A stretch of DNA of 64,000 nucleotides, from NCBI GenBank assembly GCA_949775045.1, contig OX459100.1, forward strand, positions 7,909,194-7,973,193. Direction: 5' to 3'. The translations under genes and the position numbers were made by a program. The notes under the pieces are model-generated. The model saw only the letters and a list, made by a program, of their open reading frames with translations. It was not told the DNA's origin and made no database searches. This DNA is from Metridium senile (taxonomy: Eukaryota > Cnidaria > Anthozoa > Actiniaria > Metridiidae). Below are positions 31,666-43,600 of this stretch, in pieces (the stretch's first letter is position 1; every line of letters starts with the position of its first letter).

Positions 31666-34600
31666 GTTGGTAACAATATTTGTTTGTTTGTATCGGAAAA
31701 CAAGTGTTAAAATTGGGTAGGCAAAAAACACGATTTTGAGGCCTTATTTCTGCCTCTTTGTATGGACGCCGTGAAGTAGCCATCGCTACAGCTAGCTCAA
31801 TCGTTTATTGACCTTAGGGGTGGACCATTTAACTTTTGAGGGGGGTGGGGATGGATGATTTCGAAAAATACTTTCCTGCACATTCACTATAAAAAATGTT
31901 TCAAGTGTGTGAACGAACGTTATGCCTTAGAGTTCAGTAACAGATTCTAAGCCAGATAAAATACTCGTTTCTCGTTTCTTGGAAAAGTAAAAAAAAGAAT
32001 ATTTGTTTTTGTAGATGCTCAAAATATATCTCAAAAAGAGGGTCTGGAACTTGATGGTGCAAAGCTTGGTCTAACACTTAAAGAATTACCTAAAGTACTT
32101 CCAAAGGACCCGTGCAAACTGCATGTAATAGGATTATCGGAGATGACTACGAAAGATGGTTTCCTATCCTTCATAGAGGTAGTCAGTGGCGAAGAAGTTC
32201 AGAGCATGCTATTTGGAAGTAATTCCAATGTGATGGTTACATTTGAAGACCCTCCAGGTAAGGCAATGCAAACGGCCAAACCGAGAATATACTCTTAAGG
32301 TATATTACCTAAATTATTTCCAAAGGAATTGTTTAAACTTCATGTTATGGGATTGACAAATAACGACAAAGGACGGTTATCTTTCATTCATAGAAGAAGT
32401 AACTGATACAGATTAAGTGGGGCGGGTATATACTCCCTTATAAAAGGGGCGGGGTCATCGTCGGAAATTCTGAAAATGACCCTTAAAAGGGACTTGTATC
32501 CCCCCCCCCCCCCGGGATTAAGTAACGAGTGCATGTGCTCCTTTGGAATGCTTTCAGTGCTGTTGTAACTTTTATTTAGCCACCACGTCATATTTACTAT
32601 AGAAGAAACCTGTTGTAAGAGGGGGCGTGAGGGTTTACGTACGTTATTGTGTTTTTTGTTTTGTTTTTTAAATTATATATGTGGTTTTACAAAACTAGGC
32701 GGTCTGCAGTTCGCCGATGCGCACGTGAATTATTATCCTCAACCTCGTGATTGTCCTATATTTCCATTTAATGATTAGATTGCAATCCATATCATGATAG
32801 CATAGCAATATATAAAATTTTAACAAAAATAGACCAACATTATTTATTAAAAGTAATCGTTAATACAGTTTTATATAAATATTTCTGACAATTTCTTTAG
32901 ACTTTGAGAAAACCCAACAAAAATGCACTGTCAGAGCAATTGATGGTAAGACCTTGAGAGTCGAGCAAGTCAACGTGTGCGAATGTATTGAAGTATCTGG
33001 TCTGGGCTCATCAACCACACATGACACTATTCTGTACTACTTTGAAAATCCAAGAAAATCTGGCGGTGGAGATGTGGAAAAAGTAGAATATGTCGATGGG
33101 GAGACAAAAGCTCTTGTTTTCTTTAAAGATCCTTCAGGTTTGTTCAGAAATGTATTACAAATTGCTATAATGGCTTGAAGTGTGGTGGAGCATTCTCATT
33201 TTTTAATTAGCTTTTTCCAAGGAACAGAATGCAATCCCCCTCGCGCGCAATCTCGTTATCACATTGTCAATGCTAATCTGCCTTGTACAACATTTCTAGA
33301 TATCTTAACAATCAAACTAAGTTGTAAACGGTTGCTTGTTTTTGAAATACATATAAGGAAACAATTCAGAGCAATCTGTATTGATTATAAGATATAGCAA
33401 ATTGTTTCTAACATGTCAAAAGCGTGATATTCAAATGATATACTACGAAAACCACCGAACTGGGGAATGGGTCCAAATATATATGCTAAGAACACGCCCA
33501 CTTTCTTTTAAAGCCACGCCCACTTTCTTTTGATGTCACACTCTCTTTCTTTTCCCGCCAGTGCTGTGTTCACTTTGTGTGGATAAATTTGTGCTTGACT
33601 TGATAAGAATATTACTTCTTAGCAAGTCGAGCACAAATTTATCGACACAAAGTGAACACAGCACTGGCGGGATAAGACAGAGAGTGTGACATCAAAAGAA
33701 AGTGGGCGTGTTCTTAGCATAAATATTTAGACCCATTCTCCAGTTCGATGGTTTTCGTAGTATCATTTTCAATGAAACTTCTTTGTAAAATGTTTCAGTT
33801 ATTGACAGCGTCGTGGACCGTGAACATTTGATAAATGGTGCAACTGTAAAGGCTATTCCTTCATATCCATTCCTATGTGAACCACCGCTAAAACTCGACG
33901 AAAAGCAAGAAGAAAAACTACTCAAAGTAGATCTACAAACGATGGAAGTGATTGAGAAGTTATTTCACCAGGAATTTCAAGATCTTTTGGAAGAAAAACA
34001 AGTGCAGTACACTTTTCTACAGAGCTCTGGAGAAGTTGTTCTTCGCACTATTAACGGTAACGCAAAGCAAGCCAACTTCAATGACGTTGAAACGTACATC
34101 AACCAAATAAAACAAAACAAAGTAGAGGTGTCTCGACAATTGTGGAAGGAGCTGGAAGAGGACTTTATGAAACAGAGTACGCCATTTACCGACAGAATGG
34201 ACGTTACCTATTTGGGTGCAATCAACAGCAGTGTTGTTTCAATAACAATCAGTGGAAAAGTAACCGATGTTGAGGCTGTAACAGAAATTCTGAATCATTT
34301 GATAGAAGAAAAAGGAACAAGAATCGAGGAAGAGAAGAAAGAAATCCCCAAAGAAATTCCTCTTACCAAAGCCCAGTTTGAGCTAATTAATTTAGTTGGA
34401 TTTGCTAACAGACTTCAAGCCCAATGTGCAGACATTGAAGTCAAAATGATTGAAGAGAACCTGGCGGTGAAAATGAGAGGACTCGATGAGAACCTTCGTA
34501 ATGCTAACGAGGAATTGTGGAAATTTCTTGCCCAATTTAAAGAAACTGAAGTGATGCTTCCAGAATCCGTTAGCAATGTGCTCTTGTCCGACACTGGTTG

Positions 34601-37600
34601 TGCATTCCTACTCAAATCTTTCCAAAGCAATGAAATTAACGCAGTAGTTGGTTTTGAAGACGATCAAATCCCAAAGATTATGATAACAGCAGCAAGTCAA
34701 GAACATTTACACAACGCTATGGAGCTTTTAAACAGTTTAACAGCCGAGGAAATTATCCCTGTTGACCTAATTTCATCGGATAACTGGGGACAACTCATTG
34801 ATTTCCTGCAAGACACTTCACTCCTTAAAGTGACATCACCTAATCAACCACGTTTGATTCTTGCTGGTGTCAAAGAAAAAATCGAAAGAGCAAAGGTTCA
34901 AATCAATGCATTTCTGGAAACGTTTACAAACCAGAAAATAACTCAGGGAGTAGCAGTTTCTTCAGCAGCAACGGAAGGGACAATTGAACCGGCAAAACAA
35001 AAATTTTCCAATCCATCCAAGAAAAATACACCCACTTCAGTAGAAGCTCCAGTTACAGAGGAGAAATCACGTACTGTGGAGATAATAGGTATCTCACCTA
35101 AAACAATTAAAGATGCCTTGCTGAACTTCTTCGAGAACAAACGTCGATCAGGAGGAGGAGAAATAGAAGATATTCAATATAAACAGGATGAAGGATTGGC
35201 CGAAATCACCTTTTGCTCCTCTGAAGGTTGGTAACATTATTTTGTTTGTTTGTTTGCTAAAGGCCCGGGTAAATGGCTTCACCATTATTTGGTGCGGTTT
35301 CGAAAATGTTGAAATAGAGTGGCTAACGGATTCAACATTGCCATTCAATAAAATCGAACGGATGAAATTAATGGTAAATTAAGGTGTTTCTCAGTAGTTT
35401 TGTATTGACCACACTTCCCATTTTTCATTTAGCGAATTGATAAACTTTCCCTGATCTGATCAAGATGTATTTTGCACCAGATAAAAAGCAAAGAAAAACT
35501 AAAAAACTACTGAGAAACACCTTAATGTTTGTTTTTTGCTTACACCCTAACACCTAAACAAAAATGTAATGTTTTGTACTACAGACACTCTAGATAGTCA
35601 TTTTACATTTAATTCAGCTTAATTGCTTAATTCAGCTTTTAGGGAAAGTTTCCTTACATGATTCCTATTGGTGGTTCCAATGCTTTTGGTATTTTTGGAT
35701 ACGTAACTGTATTTCAAGTATTGATAGATCAGTTGAACAATTAACCAAACCTTTTATATTGTGCTTAATATTATAATTATTATTTTTTTTTTTTTTTTTT
35801 TTTAAATTTTAAATTTTATTTTAATTAACGACACACACAAAATTTACACTTAAAGAGTGTCGCAATAAATGTGACACACTAGAAGACACACAAAAAATAT
35901 TTACAAGTAAAGAGAGCCACAATAATTGTGACTCACGAGAAGATAAAAGTTTTTACAATAATTGAAGTTTCAATGAAATAAGTTTATAATTAACTATATA
36001 TATATACACACAAACAAACACAATCACTCAACAACTATATATTACTATACTAATGGCATTTAATTAACATACATATAACACAACTACAACACAATTCTAC
36101 GTCTGCTACATAGGACTTGTTCTATCTAAGGCAATAGTTTTTTCAATTTATTGTACTTTTTTAGATGTATATCTATTTTTCCATGACTTTTTGCAATTTC
36201 GTATTCGATATTTTCGTATTCTTGCAATTTTGATTTGAAATTTGCTATATTGGGAACCATTCCTCTGGTTCTACAGTTAACTATTGTGAATTTATATAAC
36301 AAAAATAGAAATTCTTCCATTTTATCGTTAACTCCTCCTAAGATAATATTACTTATATTTAATTTTGGTAGGTTTATATTCCCCGTATGTAACCAGTTTC
36401 TTATTTCAATAAAATAATTCTTTGTTAAATAACAATCAATAAAAAGATGTTCCATTGTTTCAATGGAAGATTTACAAAAAGTACAACTCGGTGAATCAAT
36501 TAGTTTAAATCTAAAAAGGTCTTTATTCAGAAAGAGGGAATTATTTAAAATTTTATATTGCAAAGCTCGTAACTTAGTGTCATTAGTAACATGATACATT
36601 TTTTTGTAAACTTCTGACCACTCAATGTCTGGGTTATTTAATTTATTAGCTATGTGTTTTTGTGCTGTCGGTTTGGTTAATTTATTTTCGATCAATTTCC
36701 AATAAACCATTCTAGTTTTCACTTTAGAAAGAGGAACATAAGTGTTAGAGATATTCAAACCTTTGCCAGCCTCGTTAGGACAGAGTACGGGTTTTTAGAA
36801 TTGTTTTCCAGTTATCTGGTAGAGCTGATATAATACCTCTCCATGTAAAATAGTCGGAATCACACCACTTTCCTTTGGCTTTAACCGAGTTCCAATTCGG
36901 CCCGTCTGTACAATCCCAAATGTCCTTAATTATTATTATCTCCTTCTTTACAAACTTTTTGATATCAAAATGATAAAGATCTAGGTTAATAAACCTATTT
37001 AGCCAAATCGGTTGACAAATAATTTCCTCTGGTTTTTCGACATAACATTTGCTTACTTTACTCCAGCTATAAAGAATTTCTTTATAAAACTCAGGTATAT
37101 CATTGATAAGAGCATGGTCTAAATTTTCTCCTATAACTCCAAACCCACCATATGGTTCAAAAACTTCAAGAGCATCTATCGTACGACTTCCATATAAGGG
37201 CAATGCTCATGTACGTGTAGAGGGTCACTAAAGTACATGAGAGATTTCACTGATGTACGTACAGGAGACTCGTACCCGGTTTACTAGAATATTTGTCCGC
37301 GTGACAAGGAATTTTCAAGATGGCGGACCGATGAAGCGAACAGAAAGTTATTGCACTCGATTCGCATATAAACAACCGAATATACATTGTAGTAATCAAG
37401 CCTCAGTTTATAGCCTGCCAGTGGGCTATGCGAACAGTATAAGTATAATCGCTCAATATCTACCATGGTAATCTAACCCAGTCTTCGACACTGTCCGAAA
37501 GCCCAAATAAAACGGCATATTTATTATTACTTATTCCATATCTTGAAATACTCTCATGCCACGCACTGTTTTCAGTCAGCAGCAGAAAATCATTCTCAAA

Positions 37601-40600
37601 AGAGCATGGTCTTCTGGCATTCGCTCAACGGATGAATACAAACAAAGAGTTTCTGCTTTAGCGAAAGAAGCGTCCCTTTATTAATACTGTAGTACAAGTA
37701 AAGGTAGGCTACGTATGGCTGACATTAGCCTCGTTTAAACAAACATTAATAGCAACATAATGAAGTAAAAAATAACACTTTTTATTAGATCAGTTTATAG
37801 CCTGTGATTAATAGTCGAATGGGTCAGTTTATAACCTGTGATTAATAGTCGAATGGGTCAGTTTATAACCTGTGATTAATAGTCGAATGGATCAGTTTAT
37901 AGCCTGTGATTAATAGTCGAATGGGTCACTTTATAACCTGTGATTAATAGTCGAATGGGTCAGTTTATAACCTGTGATTAATAGTCGAATGGGTCAGTTT
38001 ATAACCTGTGATTAATAGTCGAATGGGTCAGTTTATAACCTGTGATTAATAGTCGAATAGATCAGTTTATAACCTGTGATTAATAGTCGAATGGGTCAGT
38101 TTATAACCTGTGATTAATGGTCGAATGGGTCAGTTTATAACCTGTGATTAATAGTCGAATGGGTCACTTTATAACCTGTGATTAATAGTCGAATGGGTCA
38201 GTTTATAACCTGTGATTAATAGTCGAATGGGTCAGTTTATAACCTGTGATTAATAGTCGAATGGGTCAGTTTATAACCTGTGATTAATAGTCGAATGGGT
38301 CAGTTTATAACCTGTGATTAATAGTCGAATGGGTCAGTTTATAACCTGTGATTAATAGTCGAATGGGTCAGTTTATAACCTGTGATTAATAGTCGAATAG
38401 ATCAGTTTAAAACCTGTGATTAATAGTCGAATAGATCAGTTTATCACCTGTGATTAATAGTCGAATGGGTCAGTTTATAACCTGTGATTAATAGTCGAAT
38501 GGGTCAGTTTATAACCTGTGATTAATTAATAGTCGAATGGGTCGTCAGTTTAAAACCTGTGATTAATAGTCGAATAGATCAGTTTATAACCTGTGATTAA
38601 TAGTCGAATGGGTCAGTTTATAACCTGTGATTAATAGTCGAATGGGTCGTCAGTTTATAACCTGTGATTAATAGTCGAATGGGTCAGTTTATAACCTGTG
38701 ATTAATAGTCGAATAGATCAGTTTAAAACCTGTGATTAATAGTCGAATAGATCAGTTTATCACCTGTGATTAATAGTCGAATGGGTCAGTTTATAACCTG
38801 TGATTAATAGTCGAATGGGTCAGTTTATAACCTGTGATCATTAATAGTCGAATGGGTCAGTTTATAACCTGTGATTAATAGTCGAATGGGTCAGTTTATA
38901 ACCTGTGATTAATAGTCGAATGGGTCAGTTTATAACCTGTGATTAATAGTCGAATGGGTCAGTTTATAACCTGTGATTAATAGTCGAATGGGTCAGTTTA
39001 TAACCTGTGATTAATAGTCGAATGGGTCAGTTTATCCCCTGTGATTAATAGTCGTATGGGTCAGTTTATAACCTGTGATTAATAGTCGAATGGGTCAGTT
39101 TATAACCTGTGATTAATAGTCGAATGGGTCGTCAGTTTATAACCTGTGATTAATAGTCGAATAGATCAGTTTAAAACCTGTGATTAATAGTCGAATAGAT
39201 CAGTTTAAAACCTGTGATTAATAGTCGAATAGATCAGTTTATAACCTGTGATTAATAGTCGAATGGGTCAGTTTATAACCTGTGATTAATAGTCGAATGG
39301 GTCAGTTTATAACCTGTGATTAATAGTCGAATGGGTCGTCAGTTTATAACCTGTGATTAATAGTCGAATGGGTCAGTTTATAACCTGTGATTAATAGTGG
39401 AATGGGTCGTCAGTTTATAACCTGTGATTAATAGTCGAATGGGTCAGTTTATAACCTGTGATTAATAGTCGAATGGGTCAGTTTATAACCTGTGATCATT
39501 AATAGTCGAATGGGTCAGTTTATAACCTGTGATTAATAGTCGAATGGGTCAGTTTATAACCTGTGATTAATAGCCGAATGGGTCAGTTTATAACCTGTGA
39601 TTAATAGTCGAATAGACCAGTTTATAACCTGTGATTTTCAGTTGCAAACTACTAGCAACGATGTCGTTAATTCTCGACAGATGAAGAGTATAAAGTCGGC
39701 ACATTTGCAGCTGTCAAGTTGCTGGACATCATTCCTACGTATTCGTCAGTATCAGAAAATTTGGGAGATTTGGTTTTCGAGAAGTTAAAAATCCCAAAAT
39801 ATCCTTTGAGGCGTGGGGACATAATGTGTGCAACACAGTATTGCCAACGTCCTCGCAATGAAAGAATGGTGTGTTGCGACCACTGCAATAAATGGTATCA
39901 TTTCTCTTGCGTGGGCATTGGTAAAGCAGCCACTTTAGACGCTCAATGGTTTTGTCAGTGTCGTCAAAAGAAAAAAATCACGTACGTATATACCAACAGA
40001 TAAATCATATACCATACATCATGGTAATATCATAAACATCTGGTTTACGTTTGTTATATTTGTTACAGGGCTACAGTTGGATAATTGGACGAAATATATA
40101 CTAGGTATTTTTACAAGTTTTTTAAGGTCGTTTTTGATTATGTGTAAAAAAAAAACTTTGCACATGAACTGAACCGAATTATTGTCTTCTTTACGGATAT
40201 CTCAAAGATATCGGTATGAATAAGATCGATCCTTCATGGAGGCACACCTGTTTTTTAAAAAAACAAGAATAACAGGATCTTAAAAAGAAACCTCGATAGT
40301 CTTCACTGCATGGCCTATTGAAAAAGAAGAAATGGTAGTTAGCATGTTAGGGTACAATGCTAACACAAAACTAGCGGAATATTTCCATTTCGTTTTTATA
40401 GATTGAAGATTTTATGGACACAGCTCGGGGTTTATTAGGACCTTACGACCTAAGTCCGAGAACCCAAGATTTATTCTTCGACAAATCCTCCGACGAAGCA
40501 GTTGTAAATTCAGAATATTCAACTCTTGTTCTCGTTCCCGAGGTATTTATGTCATTTCATTCGTTTTTAGTTCATTATTCTATCTCTAATTGCTTGACAA

Positions 40601-43600
40601 GACCTTAAATTCATCTTGTTTTCCGTAGGCACTGGTAAAAGTAATAATGAAATTGGAGAACACCGGCCAACGCCAGATTGCTGAGGATACAGTCAATCCA
40701 AGGCGTCATCCATACACTTCCTATTTCTAGTGTTGATTTTTGTAAACCAATAGATACTTACGATTTCATTTTGTGATACCAAGCTATGCCAATAATTACT
40801 ATGCAGCCAATTTTGTATAAAACGTCCCATGCATAAAACGACCACCCTCTCTGCATATACAAGAACATGGTGATGATCCATTATAATGATGCAGGGGCGA
40901 GTGGCAGTTTCGTATCCAGAATTTTGAAGGGTAGAAGGGACTCATAAAAACTTCATTTAAAGTTATCAAATCAAATGATCTCTTTAGAATATTTTGTCAT
41001 CCCTAAACTAGACGGATTTTAGACTATTGCCAAGCCGTTGACTTGAATTTGACATTTTTATCATTTTTAGACCGATGACGCCATAACAACTCTAGGGCGT
41101 GGTCAGTGCTCATGTCAGTCACAGTTTTGAATTTGTCTCATCGATATCTTTCACATGATACCATTTGTTGTCACTTTCATCGACATTTTTCAAAAATTAA
41201 TTTTTCAGTCAAGCTGTGTTTTCAAGCCTGAGCTACTAATAAGAAATCTATAAGACCTCAAACCCTAGTTGGCCAAGGTTGGGGTTAACTCTTGAATTTA
41301 TACTATTCTACGCAACACTGGTATATTCTGAAAGCTCTTGCTGTGACATAAACAAATATGGTCTTTGTTTGTGGATTGACCACGCCTATCACGTGTTATA
41401 ACGTCAAACCTGTCAATCAACTCAATTTGCAATCTGCTCTGATTGGAATACGACTGGTATTTTTGGAAAGCGTAGAACTATACCTATTTGTTGGTGCATA
41501 TATAACTTAAATAGTCTAAAAGGCTGCAAAGTTACACAAGTTTTGCTGAACCAGGCTTTAGACCGATGACGCCATAACAACTCTAGGGCGTGGTCAGTGC
41601 TCATGTCAGTCACAGTTTTGAATTTGTCTCATCGATATCTTTCACATGATACCATTTGTTGTCACTTTCATCGACATTTTTCAAAAATTGGTTTTTCAGT
41701 CAAGCTATGTTTTCAAGCCTGAGCTACTAATAAGAAATCTATAAGACCTCAAACCCTAGTTGGCCAGGGTTGGGATTAACTCTTGAATTTATACTATTCT
41801 ACGCAACACTGGTATATTCTGAAAGCTCTTGCTGTGACATAAACAAATATGGTCTTTGTTTGTGGATTGACCACGCCTATCACGTGTTATAACGTCAAAC
41901 CTGTCAATCAACTCAATTTGCAATCTGCTCTGATTGGAAAAAGACTGGTATTTTTGGAAAGCGTAGATCTATACCTATTTGTTGGTGCATATATAACTTA
42001 AATACTCTAAAATGCTGCAAAGTTACACAAGTTTTGCTGAACCAGGCTTTAGACCGATGACGCCATAACAACTCTAGGGCGTGGTCAGTGCTCATGTCAG
42101 TCACAGTTTTGAATTTGTCTCATCGATATCTTTCACATGATACCATTTGTTGTCACTTTCATCGACATTTTTCAAAAATTGGTTTTTCAGTCAAGCTATG
42201 TTTTCAAGCCTGAGCTACTAATAAGAAATCTATAAGACCTCAAACCCTAGTTGGCCAGGGTTGGGATTAACTCTTGAATTTATACTATTCTACGCAACAC
42301 TGGTATATTCTGAAAGCTCTTGCTGTGACATAAACAAATATGGTCTTTGTTTGTGGATTGACCACGCCTATCACGTGTTATAACGTCAAACCTGTCAATC
42401 AACTCAATTTGCAATCTGCTCTGATTGGAAAAAGACTGGTATTTTTGGAAAGCGTAGATCTATACCTATTTGTTGGTGCATATATAACTTAAATAGTCTA
42501 AAAGGCTGCAAAGTTACACAAGTTTTGCTGAACCAGGCTTTAGACCGATGACGCCATAACAACTCTAGGGCGTGGTCAGTGCTCATGTCAGTCACAGTTT
42601 TGAATTTGTCTCATCGATATCTTTCACATGATACCATTTGTTGTCACTTTCATCGACATTTTTCAAAAATTGGTTTTTCAGTCAAGCTATGTTTTCAAGC
42701 CTGAGCTACTAATAAGAAATCTATAAGACCTCAAACCCTAGTTGGCCAGGGTTGGGATTAACTCTTGAATTTATACTATTCTACGCAACACTGGTATATT
42801 CTGAAAGCTCTTGCTGTGACATAAACAAATATGGTCTTTGTTTGTGGATTGACCACGCCTATCACGTGTTATAACGTCAAACCTGTCAATCAACTCAATT
42901 TGCAATCTGCTCTGATTGGAAAAAGACTGGTATTTTTGGAAAGCGTAGATCTATACCTATTTGTTGGTGCATATATAACTTAAATACTCTAAAAGGCTGC
43001 AAAGTTACACAAGTTTTGCTGAACCAGGCTTTAGACCGATGACGCCATAACAACTCTAGGGCGTGGTCAGTGCTCATGTCAGTCACAGTTTTGAATTTGT
43101 CTCATCGATATCTTTCACATGATACCATTTGTTGTCACTTTCATCGACATTTTTCAAAAATTGGTTTTTCAGTCAAGCTATGTTTTCAAGCCTGAGCTAC
43201 TAATAAGAAATCTATAAGACCTCAAACCCTAGTTGGCCAGGGTTGGGGTTAACTCTTGAATTTATACTATTCTACGCAACACTGGTATATTCTGAAAGCT
43301 CTTGCTGTGACATAAACAAATATGGTCTTTGTTTGTGGATTGACCACGCCTATCACGTGTTATAACGTCAAACCTGTCAATCAACTCAATTTGCAATCTG
43401 CTCTGATTGGAAAAAGACTGGTATTTTTGGAAAGCGTAGATCTATACCTATTTGTTGGTGCATATATAACTTAAATACTCTAAAAGGCTGCAAAGTTACA
43501 CAAGTTTTGCTGAACCAGGCTTTAGACCGATGACGCCATAACAACTCTAGGGCGTGGTCAGTGCTCATGTCAGTCACAGTTTTGAATTTGTCTCATCGAT

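Noticed and set aside
37253..37471. Identical 72-codon frames at 37253-37471 (+) and 49638-49856 (-)
   Set aside because: They are the two copies of the inverted arm; identity reflects the arm, not a protein. No known motif.
37788..39636. Regular 34-bp units could look like a CRISPR array
   Set aside because: The units are head-to-tail without unique spacers, lie in an animal-type genome between inverted arms, and have no cas genes nearby. It is a satellite.
41422..43577. Five repeated 63-codon frames on the minus strand as a gene family
   Set aside because: They are the same part of a 491-bp tandem repeat. DNA identity is equal inside and outside the frame, so there is no sign of coding constraint.
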